Positions 26,179-35,120 of a stretch of 64,000 bases of DNA are shown here, in pieces. Under the pieces are notes generated by a model, which worked only from the letters and a program-made list of their open reading frames with translations, had not been told where the DNA came from and did no database searches. The stretch spans positions 334,885 through 398,884 of the forward strand of contig JAJEBY010000002.1 in the NCBI GenBank assembly GCA_022822305.1, written 5' to 3'. How positions within the stretch are numbered: the first letter of the stretch is position 1; every line of letters begins with the position of its first letter. The translations under genes were made by a program, and so were the position numbers. Source of the stretch: Anaerolineae bacterium (GTDB lineage: Bacteria > Chloroflexota > Anaerolineae > Aggregatilineales > Phototrophicaceae).

Positions 26179-27492
26179 CTATAACGTGACTACTGTCGCG
26201 GCGCCTGCCACGTCTTTCAGCACGTGCCTGGTATCGACAATAAGCCTGCTGTTTTCCGCAATCGCCCGCCAGTCGAAGGCCGTGTGATCGGTCACGATAA
26301 CAGTGCAATCCGCGTCCTGCAGCAGACGCCGGCAAAGGGGTTGAGAGCACAATCGCACATCGCCTTCCAGGCGGATTTCCGGCACGTGCGGATCGACGAA
26401 GCAGGTATCGGCGCCTTTCTGCCGTAACAAGCTGATGATGTCCAGCGCCGGGCTTTCGCGGGTGTCGTCCACGTCTGGCTTGTAGGCGACGCCCAGAATT
26501 ACGATCTTGGACCCGCGCACGGCTCGGCCCTGGTCGTTCAACGCGTCAACGATTTTATCTATCACATAAAATGGCATTGATGTGTTCACTTCGCTGGCCA
26601 ACTCAATGAAGCGCGCGTTGTAATTCATCGTCTTGAGCTTCCAGCTGAGATAGTGGGGATCGACCGGGATGCAATGGCCGCCCAAGCCGGGACCTGGATA
26701 AAAGGGCATGTATCCGAAAGGTTTTGTCGCGGCTGCCTGGATGACCTCCCAAATGTTGATTTTCAATTTGTCGCACATCAGCGCCATCTCGTTGACCAGG
26801 CCGATGTTCACCGCCCGGAAGGTGTTTTCCAGCAGTTTCACCATTTCCGCGGTCGTGGTTGACGATACGGTAAGCACTTTGTCCACCGCCGTCTCATACA
26901 TGGCTGCGGCCGCCTCGGCGCAGGCAGGTGTTACGCCACCGACTACCTTGGGCGTGTTGCGCACGGAGAAGCGCTGATTGCCCGGATCAATGCGCTCCGG
27001 CGAATAGGCGACAAAGATATCTTCTCCCACAACCCAGCCGTCTTTGACCACGTCGGGCAAGACAACTTCTTCGGTCGTTCCGGGATAAGTAGTGCTTTCC
27101 AGGACGATGAGCATGCCGCGTTTGCATATCTTCGATATTGAACGGGTAGCCTGCACAATGTAGGACATATCGGGATCACGGGTCTTGCGCAGTGGCGTTG
27201 GCACGCAAATGCTGATGGCATCCGCATGAGTGAGGGCATCGTAACATGTACTGGCGCGCAGCTTGCCGCAGGCGACCAAGTTTTCGATGCGATCGTCGGA
27301 TATGTCCGCGATATAACTGGCGCCGGCATTAATCCGTTGGACTTTGTTAACATCAACATCCAGGCCGATCACCGCGCAGCCGGCTTCAGCGAATTCGACC
27401 GCCAGCGGCAGGCCCACATAACCCATGCCGACCACGCCGATTGTCGCCCGGCGTTCCTTGAATTTTCGCAGCAATGCGTTTTTCAGGCTCAT
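26179..27492 (-). CDS. Nucleotide-sugar dehydrogenase, UDP-GlcNAc/ManNAc 6-dehydrogenase type
   Basis: Oxidises a UDP-hexosamine to the uronic acid in two NAD-dependent steps. The 437-residue protein has the Rossmann start ATIGVVGMGYVGLPLAVEFA, ESTTYPGTTEEVVLP, AYSPERIDPGNQRF and the catalytic cysteine in GPGLGGHCIPVDPHYLSWK, a pattern closest to WbpA-like enzymes. ATG 27492 matches the usual N-terminus; the ORF opens upstream at 27603 but those residues are not family-like. First gene of the minus-strand glycan cluster. Confidence 0.9.
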   Translation of the reverse strand: MSLKNALLRKFKERRATIGVVGMGYVGLPLAVEFAEAGCAVIGLDVDVNKVQRINAGASYIADISDDRIENLVACGKLRASTCYDALTHADAISICVPTPLRKTRDPDMSYIVQATRSISKICKRGMLIVLESTTYPGTTEEVVLPDVVKDGWVVGEDIFVAYSPERIDPGNQRFSVRNTPKVVGGVTPACAEAAAAMYETAVDKVLTVSSTTTAEMVKLLENTFRAVNIGLVNEMALMCDKLKINIWEVIQAAATKPFGYMPFYPGPGLGGHCIPVDPHYLSWKLKTMNYNARFIELASEVNTSMPFYVIDKIVDALNDQGRAVRGSKIVILGVAYKPDVDDTRESPALDIISLLRQKGADTCFVDPHVPEIRLEGDVRLCSQPLCRRLLQDADCTVIVTDHTAFDWRAIAENSRLIVDTRHVLKDVAGAATVVTL

Positions 27493-27764
27493 GTGTTCTC
27501 GAATTTCGCTTCGCGCGCGATTTGCATCTCGGACTTCAGAGTCACCGAATCTCAGCAAGCGCCGATCTCGGATAATGATATTCCGGCCAGAATGGCGGCG
27601 CATGCTGGAATTATAGTCGGACTCCTACCGCCGCAATAGTCCAAGGTTGACGAACGCAGATTGAGATTGGGTAGACGGCAGTTGTGATTGTGGAGCGCTG
27701 TAGGTCGGGCGCTACGTAGGAATAGCATCAAGAAGCATAAAGTAATGCAAGAATAAAGGGACAT

Positions 27765-27790
27765 TGTAGGGGCGTCTCGCTGAGACGCCC
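27765..27790 (+). repeat. REP-like hairpin element, copy 1
   Basis: TGTAGG followed by GGCGTCTC-GC-TGAGACGCCC: a conserved foot, then an inverted repeat GGCGTCTC/GAGACGCC. Together with copy 2 it forms a head-to-head inverted pair, as in BIME arrangements. Confidence 0.85.
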
Positions 27791-27811
27791 TCCTTCCCCG
27801 CCACGCCTTTT

Positions 27812-27837
27812 GGGCGTTTCGCCGAAACGCCCCTACA
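27812..27837 (-). repeat. REP-like hairpin element, copy 2 (inverted)
   Basis: Reads TGTAGGGGCGTTTCG then GCGAAACGCCC on the minus strand. The stem GCGTTTCG/CGAAACGC differs from copy 1 at a position changed on both arms, so pairing is kept. Confidence 0.85.
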
Positions 27838-27957
27838 AGGCTTTGCCGACAATTCAGCGTCACCGGCAATTGTCATGAATCTGCCTGCGAAAGACGAAAT
27901 ATACCTACTCTTTAAGCTTGAAAATGACGGATTCAAGGCCGATTCCGCGTAATTTGG

Positions 27958-28078
27958 CTCCCCTTCCCTAGCTCGCTGGGACGCCCCCCGAAAAACGGGG
28001 GAAATGTATGGGGGGCTAGGGTCGGGTGATGGGGTAGAAATACGCGCTCAGATTCCGAGTTATCGAACAAGCCCTCCA
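27958..28078 (+). repeat. Diverged long hairpin repeat, family A
   Basis: CTCCCCTTCCCTAGC ... GCTAGGGTCGGG ... GGGGTAGAAA ... CGCGC, ending near ACAAGCC. It shares the layout and the GGGGTAGAAA tail with the copies at 47847 and 63619, but with different stem bases. An internal CCCCCCG/CGGGGG hairpin is added. Confidence 0.6.
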
Positions 28079-28142
28079 GGTCAGCGCTTGCATGACTTGC
28101 TTGATGTTACCGGGACACGACAACCGGATCGCGGCTGATGAT

Positions 28143-28949
28143 TCAGACGCCTATATCGCGCCGCTCGTAGCGATAAACTGCCGCTGCCAAGAACAGGGCC
28201 GACAGCCCAAAGAAGCCAACGAGATGAGCGGCGACGAAGCCGTCGGTCATGATGTTAGCGGCGTTGTAATAGGTGAAAAAGGATACAGATCCGATTGACT
28301 CGGCGATGGTGCCTTCGGCTGCCGCGCCGATCGTCTGCAGCATGAAACTGACGATGATGTACGCGGTCATGAGCCCCAAGGCGATCTGCCGGCGCCGAAT
28401 GATCGCGGCGATCACCATCGTGACGGCCATGATGAAAATCATCACCGGAACCAGATAGAAAGTCACTTCCGTCAGACGCGCCATGTCCAGCTCTATCCCG
28501 CTGATCGCCACGCCCGCGTACATGCCCAGATAGATCATCACAACCAGGCCGACGATGCTGACGGAGTAGGCCGCGAACTTCTCAATGACCAGCCGCATGC
28601 GCTGAACCGGCAAGCTCAACTGCATATCCATGATGCCGTTGTCTTCTTCGTCGGCCGTGATGCGCATGCCCATGACTACCGGGTATACGGCGAAAACCAG
28701 CGCGGACTTGCCGAAGAATCCGATTGCGACAAAGCCCTCGTTGGTGGCAAAGACCTCAAGATCGTTCCCCACACCCACCATCGCCAGGATGAAAGGCGGG
28801 AAGCTCTCCAGCAGTTCTTTCATTTGCTGCATGTCAAACAAGGGCACCATCACCACGACCAGCAATCCCAAGGCCGCCAGCCCCAAGCCCCAATAGACCA
28901 TCTGCTTCCAAGTCTGCTTATATGTCTCAAGAAATACTGCGCCGGTCAT
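28143..28949 (-). CDS. ABC-2 type transporter permease
   Basis: Membrane subunit of an exporter, 268 residues. A cytoplasmic start (MTGAVFLETYKQTWKQMVYW) is followed by about six hydrophobic spans. The segment DEEDNGIMDMQLSLPVQRMR between spans two and three matches the coupling segment in the paralogue next door (EEQSGIMDMIMSMPISRTQF). Downstream partner of the second permease (9-base gap) and the ATPase. Substrate unknown; two different permease genes suggest a heterodimeric channel. Confidence 0.88.
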   Translation of the reverse strand: MTGAVFLETYKQTWKQMVYWGLGLAALGLLVVVMVPLFDMQQMKELLESFPPFILAMVGVGNDLEVFATNEGFVAIGFFGKSALVFAVYPVVMGMRITADEEDNGIMDMQLSLPVQRMRLVIEKFAAYSVSIVGLVVMIYLGMYAGVAISGIELDMARLTEVTFYLVPVMIFIMAVTMVIAAIIRRRQIALGLMTAYIIVSFMLQTIGAAAEGTIAESIGSVSFFTYYNAANIMTDGFVAAHLVGFFGLSALFLAAAVYRYERRDIGV

Positions 28950-28958
28950 GATTGCCCC

Positions 28959-29768
28959 CTATAAGCCCAAGTCCCGCCGATTAAACATGGAAATCGACGC
29001 GGCGAAACAAATTGCAACAATGACGATTACGCCAATTGTCCCGGTCGGATTGAACGTGCCAGCGATGATGGCCTCACCGGAGGCGTGATAAAAGAAGGAA
29101 AGCTGCTGCATCAAATCCGCGACCGCGCCGCTGGCCGCGTTGCCGATCACATTGAAGATATAACTGCCGATGACAAAGGCGGCGGCAAGCCCAATGGCGA
29201 CCGATCGACGACGCAGAATGGTCGTCAGCAAGCTAGTCACCACGGTCACCAACAACAGTCCCGGGTAGAGATTGAGGATGCTGGAGGCGACAGCGCCGAT
29301 ATCGGCATCAACCCCGAAGGCGATCAGCGACAGAACGGGAAAGGCGACGCAACACAGAATAATGCCCAACGTAATCAACGCGTAGGCGATCGTCTTCTCC
29401 AAAATGAATTGCGTGCGCGAGATCGGCATGGACATGATCATATCCATGATGCCCGATTGCTCTTCATTTGCCGCGATATTCAACCCGGCCAAAACCGCCT
29501 GGATCGAAAGTATCAGCGACGCTTCCGAGACGAATATCGATACTACCCAGCCTTCGGTGCTGCTGAATAAAGCGGCGTCACTCGCGCCAAACGCCTGCAG
29601 CACGGCGGGCGGCAGCGACTCGAATAGCTTGGCGTAGCCCTCGACGATATCGGAGTTGGAAGAGATGAAGACGATGTATACGCCCAGCACACCCATGCCC
29701 AATCCCCAATACAGGACTTGCTTCCAGGATGTGCGCAAGGTATTGGCAAGTATCACGCCGTTTGTCAT
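28959..29768 (-). CDS. ABC-2 type transporter permease, paralogue
   Basis: Second membrane subunit, 269 residues, about six spans, with N-terminus MTNGVILANTLRTSWKQVLY and the ANEEQSGIMDMIMSMPISRT coupling segment. Its ATG overlaps the ATPase stop by four bases (29765-29768), so translation is coupled. The pair probably arose by duplication. Confidence 0.88.
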   Translation of the reverse strand: MTNGVILANTLRTSWKQVLYWGLGMGVLGVYIVFISSNSDIVEGYAKLFESLPPAVLQAFGASDAALFSSTEGWVVSIFVSEASLILSIQAVLAGLNIAANEEQSGIMDMIMSMPISRTQFILEKTIAYALITLGIILCCVAFPVLSLIAFGVDADIGAVASSILNLYPGLLLVTVVTSLLTTILRRRSVAIGLAAAFVIGSYIFNVIGNAASGAVADLMQQLSFFYHASGEAIIAGTFNPTGTIGVIVIVAICFAASISMFNRRDLGL

Positions 29769-30697
29769 CGTCCCCCCTCCTCACTGCTGTAAAAGGCCAG
29801 GAATATATCCTCCAGCGATGGTTCTTCAACTCGCAAGTCTTCTACGTATCCCTGACCGATGATGCGCAAGAGCGGATCAAAATCCCCCAAAAGGCGCATC
29901 GTGGCCTGCGACCCATTCAAATCCAGTTGACTGATGGCATCGGACTGCCGCAATTCGGCGGTTAGCCCATCAGGAATGGCATCGCGGAAGCGCACGTTGA
30001 CCCAGCGGAATTCCACATTGGTCAGTTTGTCGATGGTCTCGACGGCTTTTAGATCGCCATCGCGCAAGATGCCGGCGCGATCGCAAATGGCTTGCACTTC
30101 GCTCAATACATGCGACGAGAGGAAAACGGTTTTGCCCTTGTCGCGGTAACCCTGCATCATCTCGTGAAATGTCTGCTGCATCAAGGGATCGAGTCCGCTG
30201 CTCGGTTCATCCAGGATCAGCAATTCCGGTTCGTGCATCATTGCCAGCACCAAACCCAGTTTACGGCGGTTGCCGGACGACAGATCGCGGACGCGCTTGG
30301 TCGTATCCAGTTTGAGCTGCTCGGCCAGTTCGTCGGCGTGCTTGACAATCCCTTTGCTGTCGCCGCGCACGCTCGCCATATAATAGATGATCTGGTTGCC
30401 CGTCCGCCCCGGCCACAGATTTAGCTCGGCCGGCAGGAAACCGATCCGCCGCCGAATATCGACGCTGTCGTCGCGCGCGTCCATGCCCAGGATCCGCGCC
30501 GATCCGCTGCTCGGGCGGATCAAATCCAGCAGCAAGCGGATGGTTGTAGTTTTGCCGGCGCCGTTAGGTCCGAGGAACCCAAAGACCTCGCCTCGGTTCA
30601 CGGTCATGCTTAGATTGTCGAGAGCCAGAGTCTGCCGGGATCCCGAGCCGTATGTCTTCGACAACCTGCTGGTCTCGATAACGGGTGTGGACGCCAT
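29765..30697 (-). CDS. ABC transporter ATP-binding protein
   Basis: Energises the two permeases downstream. The 310-residue protein has Walker A GPNGAGKTT (about 42-50), a signature reading DLSSGNRRKLGLV (LSSGN in place of LSGGQ), Walker B LLILDEPSSGLDP and the H-loop SSHVLSEVQAI. A C-terminal extension of about 80 residues after the ATPase core is similar to that in drug- or antibiotic-export ATPases of the CcmA/NatA type. A near-consensus promoter and an AAGGAG site lie upstream, and a GCCCG/CGGGC hairpin lies in the leader. Confidence 0.92.
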   Translation of the reverse strand: MASTPVIETSRLSKTYGSGSRQTLALDNLSMTVNRGEVFGFLGPNGAGKTTTIRLLLDLIRPSSGSARILGMDARDDSVDIRRRIGFLPAELNLWPGRTGNQIIYYMASVRGDSKGIVKHADELAEQLKLDTTKRVRDLSSGNRRKLGLVLAMMHEPELLILDEPSSGLDPLMQQTFHEMMQGYRDKGKTVFLSSHVLSEVQAICDRAGILRDGDLKAVETIDKLTNVEFRWVNVRFRDAIPDGLTAELRQSDAISQLDLNGSQATMRLLGDFDPLLRIIGQGYVEDLRVEEPSLEDIFLAFYSSEEGGR

Positions 30698-30764
30698 TGT
30701 TTTCTCCTTTTCCGCCCGAGGGGCGGGCCCGACCGGCCAGCGCCTTGTCTGCGGCCCATTTCAG

Positions 30765-30794
30765 ATTATAGTCCGCCTCAGATTTTGCTGTCAA
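30765..30794 (-). promoter_or_regulatory. Near-consensus sigma-70 promoter for the ABC operon
   Basis: On the minus strand TTGACA (30794-30789) and TATAAT (30770-30765) are separated by 18 bases; both hexamers are perfect. The start codon of the ATPase gene is about 68 bases downstream, and a GC-rich hairpin lies between. Confidence 0.8.
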
Positions 30795-30849
30795 CAAGAC
30801 CTGGCGACAGCCCCAGTTATTGGGTGTTGGGCAGCGTCGATGACTCCGG

Positions 30850-32274
30850 CTACGCCTGATCCGTGTCAATGACGCTTGCGCCTCCAAGGTACGCCCGCAG
30901 CGCCTCCGGGACGACGATGCTGCCGTCGGCCTGCTGATAATTCTCCATGATGGCGATCAGCACTCTGGGTGTTGCCAAGCCGCTGCCATTGAGCGTATGC
31001 ACGAATTGCGTCTTGCGCGTGCCGCCGGGGTAATAGCGAATCTTGGCGCGGCGAGCCTGAAAGGCTTCAGTATTGCTGCACGAGCTCACTTCCAGCCACT
31101 CGCCGCAACCCGGCGACCACATCTCGATATCGTACTTCTTGCTGGCGCTGAATCCCAAATCCCCGCTCACGATCTCCAACCGGCGGAAGGGGATTTCCAG
31201 CTGCGCGCAGATCGCCTCCGCCTGGCGCGTCATCGTTTCCAGCTCGTCGTAGCTGTTATCCGGCGTAGTGAACTTGTACATCTCGACTTTCTCAAATTGA
31301 TGCACACGCTTGATGCCGCGCACATCGCGCCCGGCGCTGGCTTTTTCGCTGCGGAAACAGGACGTATGCGCGACATAATTCAATGGCAGCTCGGCTTCCT
31401 CAAGAATTTCATCGCGGTGCAAATTGGTCAACGCCACCTCGGAGGTAGGGATCATGAATTTGCCTTCGCCCTCCAGCCCGTAAACCGTGTCTTTGAATTT
31501 GGGGAATTGCGCCGAGCCGTAGAGCATCTCGCCATAAACCAGGAAGGGCGGGTAAAACTCGGTATATCCATTGTCGCGGGCGCTATCGAGAAAGAAGCTG
31601 ATCAAAGCGCGCTGCAAACGCGCGCCCCATCCCCGCAATACATACGCCCGTGTGCCCGCCAGCTTAACCCCGCTTTCAAAATCGATCATGCCAAGCGCGG
31701 GTCCCAACTCCCAATGCGGCTTTGGCTCAAAGTCGAATTCGCGAAACTCGCCAACCGGAACGCCCGCGACATTCTCGTCTTCGCTTTCGAAAACCGGCAC
31801 GCTGTCATGAGGCAGGTTTGGGATCCAAAGCATCTGCGCTTCCAACTCTGATTCGATCGTCTTGGCCTCGGCGAAACCGTCGTCAATGCCCTGTCCCATC
31901 GCCCGCAGCTCAGCGATGAGCCCATCAAACGCGGCCTGGAAGCCGTCGTCATCCGCGGCATCGGTCGCGCTTTCGCCTTCCAAAATGGCGAGCGCCCTAT
32001 CGGTATCGTCTCGCTTCAGTGCTGCGGTTGCGGCCAGGACCAAACCCGATTTTGTACCGTCGTTCATTTGCCGATTTCCGCGCAGCTTGCCCATCGCCCG
32101 GTTCAATCGATTGCGGGCGCCCTGCTTCGTCTCTATCCGAGTCCGTAGCTCACGCCGCCTTTCATCCAACTCCAGAATCTTGTCGATTCGAGCCGGCGTC
32201 TCATCGTCAAAGAGCTTGGCGAGCTGCGCCTTCACCCAATCCGGTCTTTCGCGGATTAGCGCTATATCAAGCAT
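30850..32274 (-). CDS. serS: Seryl-tRNA synthetase with enlarged arm
   Basis: Charges tRNA-Ser; class II enzyme of 474 residues against about 425 usually. Motif 2 (FRSEKASAGRDVRGIKRVHQ) and motif 3 (LNGSGLATPRVLIAIMENYQ) are intact. The extra length lies in the N-terminal tRNA-binding coiled coil: about residues 66-116 (from NRQMNDGTK to AAFDG) have no counterpart in the standard arm and are alanine- and aspartate-rich. After it the arm resumes into the usual IPNLPHDSVP. Upstream on the same strand are two small genes and lysS. Confidence 0.95.
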   Translation of the reverse strand: MLDIALIRERPDWVKAQLAKLFDDETPARIDKILELDERRRELRTRIETKQGARNRLNRAMGKLRGNRQMNDGTKSGLVLAATAALKRDDTDRALAILEGESATDAADDDGFQAAFDGLIAELRAMGQGIDDGFAEAKTIESELEAQMLWIPNLPHDSVPVFESEDENVAGVPVGEFREFDFEPKPHWELGPALGMIDFESGVKLAGTRAYVLRGWGARLQRALISFFLDSARDNGYTEFYPPFLVYGEMLYGSAQFPKFKDTVYGLEGEGKFMIPTSEVALTNLHRDEILEEAELPLNYVAHTSCFRSEKASAGRDVRGIKRVHQFEKVEMYKFTTPDNSYDELETMTRQAEAICAQLEIPFRRLEIVSGDLGFSASKKYDIEMWSPGCGEWLEVSSCSNTEAFQARRAKIRYYPGGTRKTQFVHTLNGSGLATPRVLIAIMENYQQADGSIVVPEALRAYLGGASVIDTDQA

Positions 32275-32386
32275 GATTCAGTCATCTCCCGTAGTGTTAT
32301 TCACTGGTTGCAGGTTGCGATTTTGAATTGAGCTTACCATGCGCCGTAGGCGAATCATTCACGCCCGCTTGGAACGGCGCATGGCG

Positions 32387-32572
32387 CTAAGAGCTGTCGC
32401 TTGAAGCGTGGCGGGTTGTCGTGGAGTGGTATGACGCTCGTACCCAATCGGGCGCATCATCCGGCAGGGGTCCGCGCACGTCCCTGAGGAAGCGGCGACC
32501 GGCAATGATGACGCCCAAGATGATATTGATGATCACGAGGAGATCAAAAATCTCCGGAGTCAGACTTTCCAT
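32387..32572 (-). CDS. Small single-pass membrane protein, unknown
   Basis: Of two adjacent ATGs (32575 and 32572) the second has GAGG about five bases upstream and gives 61 residues: MESLTPEIFDLLVIINIILG then VIIAGRRF, a hydrophobic span at about 9-25 followed by basic residues (inside) and a hydrophilic tail with PLPDDAPDWVR. It lies between serS and the next small gene, all on the minus strand. No family recognised. Confidence 0.65.
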   Translation of the reverse strand: MESLTPEIFDLLVIINIILGVIIAGRRFLRDVRGPLPDDAPDWVRASYHSTTTRHASSDSS

Positions 32573-32642
32573 CATTCCTCAACGGCGCTTCGTAAATCGC
32601 CGTCGTTCATCCTAATCGACGCGGCACGATCGCGCAAGCGTA

Positions 32643-32918
32643 TCAGCCGAATCGAGCCACCAGGATTTCAGCATAGAAGAGCGGCCATTCCTTGTCTCGC
32701 GCCTCGCGCCTATACGACCGATCCAGCTCGACCAGCAAGTCCGCCAGCTGCTCGCGTTTGAGCTGTGAATCGAGCAGCGCGTTCAAGTCGTCCAAGAGAT
32801 AGTCCGCGTACCAGGTCGGCCATTCGGGATCGTCTCCGTCTGTGGCCAGAAAGGCCTGATGATGCGCTTGCCCCGATTGCCTCAATAAGGCGGTGATGGC
32901 GCTGATTCTGTCATGCAT
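32643..32918 (-). CDS. Conserved hypothetical protein, 91 residues
   Basis: Soluble, acidic and tryptophan-rich: HQAFLATDGDDPEWPTWYAD, then a leucine-rich helix (LLDDLNALLD) and a second EWPLFYAEIL copy of the same kind of motif near the end. The repeated EWP-x-(W/F)-YA element suggests a small helical domain. It lies 26 bases downstream of lysS and is likely in its operon. Function unknown. Confidence 0.7.
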   Translation of the reverse strand: MHDRISAITALLRQSGQAHHQAFLATDGDDPEWPTWYADYLLDDLNALLDSQLKREQLADLLVELDRSYRREARDKEWPLFYAEILVARFG

Positions 32919-32944
32919 TTGCGTGACCTATGTGCGGTGCTATG

Positions 32945-34828
32945 TCATTGAGTCGAATGGTCAATTGATCGCCAAAAGTCGCTGAATCCTATCGCTTCCA
33001 ATTCCTCATCGACCTGATACAGGCAGTCTTCGGTCAGCACGAATAGATCGCCGTCGAAGGACTTGCGCAGGTTCTGCAGCGCCGGAAGCGAGCCTTCCAA
33101 CGCGTTGGCCAAGCGAAACTCAATGCCCACATTCGCCGCCGGCAGCACAAGACTGATGCGCCGCTTCGATTGGTCGAGCGGGACATCCAACTGGTACTCG
33201 AGCTGGCGCACGGCCGCCTCCAGCATGAACTGACCGCGCAGATCAGTAGCCGCCAGGGCGGGCTTTCGCAAATGAGGATAAAGCAGCACATCGCGAATGC
33301 TGTCCTGATCCGTCAACAGCATCACCAGCCTGTCGACTCCCGCGCCGAATCCGCCGTTGGGCGGCATGCCATAGCGCATGGCCCGCAAATAATCTTCGTC
33401 CAGCGGTGTCGTTTCATCGGCATCGTCGGCGTAGAGTCTCTTCATCTCCACGAACCGTTGCTGCTGATCGCGCGGATCATTCAGCTCGGTGAAGGCGTTG
33501 CCCATTTCCATCGCATGAATGAAGAACTCGAAGCGTTCGGTGTGCGTCTCGATGAAGAGCTGCTCTTTTTCGTCCTTGGCGGCGCCATCGCCCTTGATTC
33601 GTTTTGCGAACGGCGACATATCGCGCGGATAATCCTTGATAATGGTCGGCTGTATCAAGCGCCTTTCGATCAAGTTGCCCAATACATGCTCGACAATCAT
33701 CCGTCCCCAGGTATCGTTGACATCCGCGCCATCCGCCAGGTCGCGCGATTGAAGATAAGCGTAGAGCGCTTCGCTGGTCGGATATTCCATATAATCGAAT
33801 CCGAGCAGTTCTTGCGCGGCCTCGCGAATGCTCATGCGTTTCCAAGGCGGTGCCAGGTTGAGCCGCGTGCCCTGGTAAACGATGGCGTCGCCGCCGGTGA
33901 CCCGCTCCGCGACATAGGCATACATGCGCTCGGTGATATCCATCACGCCTTCGTAATCAATATAAGCCTTGTAGAACTCCAGCATGGTGAATTCAGTATT
34001 GTGCTTATAACTGACGCCCTCGTTGCGGAAATCGCGACCGATTTCATAAACGGCGTCAAAGCCGCCCACCAACAGTCGCTTCAGATACAGCTCAAAGCTA
34101 ATGCGCAGGTAAAGATCTTCGTGCAGCTGATTATGATGCGTCGTGAATGGCCGGGCGGCGGCGCCTCCATAAAGCGGTTGCAGGATCGGCGTTTCCACCT
34201 CCAGCATGCCTTCGTTATCGAGAAAGTCGCGCAGAGCCGTTATCGCTTTCGCCCGCGCCAGAAATACATCCCGCACCGATTTGTTGACAGCCAGATCAGC
34301 GTAGCGCTGTCGATAGCGCGATTCGGTATCTTTGAACTCGCCATATTCGACGACGGTTCCGTCATCGTGGCGCTGCTCTTTCACGACCGGCAACGGGCTC
34401 AGTGACTTGCTGAGCAGACGCATTTCCGAAACCAGCACGCTGATCTCGCCGGCGCGCGTGCGCATCATTTCGCCGCTGGCTTGCACAAAGTCATCGACAT
34501 CGATCAGCTTGCGCCGAATCAGCTCATATTTGTCTTCGCCCAGATCGTTCACCCGAGCGAAGAGCTGAACGCGACCGCTCTCGTCTTCGATATGCAAGAA
34601 CGAGACTTTGCCCTTGGCATTCAGCCGCCGGATCCGACCGGTCACGGTAACCTGCGGCGGGTCGTCAGCTTCGGATGGCTGCCCCAATTCAAATTGCTCA
34701 AACGCGTCCACCGCCGCGGCGATGGCATGCGATCGCTCGACGCGCGCCGGGAACAGCGCGACGCCCCGCGCTTCCAGCCGTTCGGCTTTATCCAGCCGTT
34801 CCCGTTCCAGTTTGTTGGGTTGCCACAT
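32945..34828 (-). CDS. lysS: Lysyl-tRNA synthetase, class II, with C-terminal extension
   Basis: Charges tRNA-Lys. From ATG 34828 the protein has about 627 residues against about 490-510 usually. The OB-fold anticodon-binding domain (VTVTGRIRRLNAKGKVSFLH) and class II motifs 2 (RDFRNEGVSYKHNTEFTMLE) and 3 (GFGAGVDRLVMLLTDQDSIR) are intact, and the normal protein end is at LLYPHLRK. A further 105 residues follow, including YQLDVPLDQSKRRISLVLPA and IEFRLANALEGSLPALQNLR; I recognise no domain there. The start is uncertain, because no clear ribosome-binding site lies before 34828 and the frame opens to 34903. Confidence 0.94.
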   Translation of the reverse strand: MWQPNKLERERLDKAERLEARGVALFPARVERSHAIAAAVDAFEQFELGQPSEADDPPQVTVTGRIRRLNAKGKVSFLHIEDESGRVQLFARVNDLGEDKYELIRRKLIDVDDFVQASGEMMRTRAGEISVLVSEMRLLSKSLSPLPVVKEQRHDDGTVVEYGEFKDTESRYRQRYADLAVNKSVRDVFLARAKAITALRDFLDNEGMLEVETPILQPLYGGAAARPFTTHHNQLHEDLYLRISFELYLKRLLVGGFDAVYEIGRDFRNEGVSYKHNTEFTMLEFYKAYIDYEGVMDITERMYAYVAERVTGGDAIVYQGTRLNLAPPWKRMSIREAAQELLGFDYMEYPTSEALYAYLQSRDLADGADVNDTWGRMIVEHVLGNLIERRLIQPTIIKDYPRDMSPFAKRIKGDGAAKDEKEQLFIETHTERFEFFIHAMEMGNAFTELNDPRDQQQRFVEMKRLYADDADETTPLDEDYLRAMRYGMPPNGGFGAGVDRLVMLLTDQDSIRDVLLYPHLRKPALAATDLRGQFMLEAAVRQLEYQLDVPLDQSKRRISLVLPAANVGIEFRLANALEGSLPALQNLRKSFDGDLFVLTEDCLYQVDEELEAIGFSDFWRSIDHSTQ

Positions 34829-35120
34829 ATCGTTGATGACGCCTGGGCTGTGCCCTGATTGAAACTTGAATTCGTAATCCGTAACTCGCGCGATTCTGTT
34901 CACCGGTCTGCGGCTTCGAGCAAGACCACCGGGAGCGCGCGAATCCGCGCCTGTCTACAAGATCGCGCAGCCGGGCTCAACCAGCAAGGCTATTACAATT
35001 TAGGCTGGAATGACAGGTCAAGATTGTCGCGCGGCTTCCGGCTCAATTGCGCCTTGAAATTGCAAGGCGCTGCGCTATGCTAGAATAATCTGCAAAAGAA
35101 GTTGCAGGGCGCGCCCGGGC

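Larger units (their letters stand above)
27493..28142 (+). other. Repeat-bearing spacer without a gene
   Basis: Between the dehydrogenase start and the ABC permease stop I see no convincing reading frame. The stretch holds an inverted pair of REP-like hairpins and a longer GC-rich hairpin repeat, listed separately. A 105-codon minus-strand frame crossing the repeats is composed of repeat sequence and is not a gene. Confidence 0.6.

Noticed and set aside
27712..27936. Minus-strand frame of 74 codons (and a 105-codon one) across the spacer
   Set aside because: Both consist of the inverted hairpin repeats and have no start signals.
33170..34405. Plus-strand frame of 411 codons opposite lysS
   Set aside because: Antisense of LysRS class II core; no recognisable domain.
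35054..35086. Promoter for the first MFS gene (TTGAAA with TATGCT or TAGAAT)
   Set aside because: Spacing is 16 with a poor -10 or 21 with a better one; too uncertain to list.
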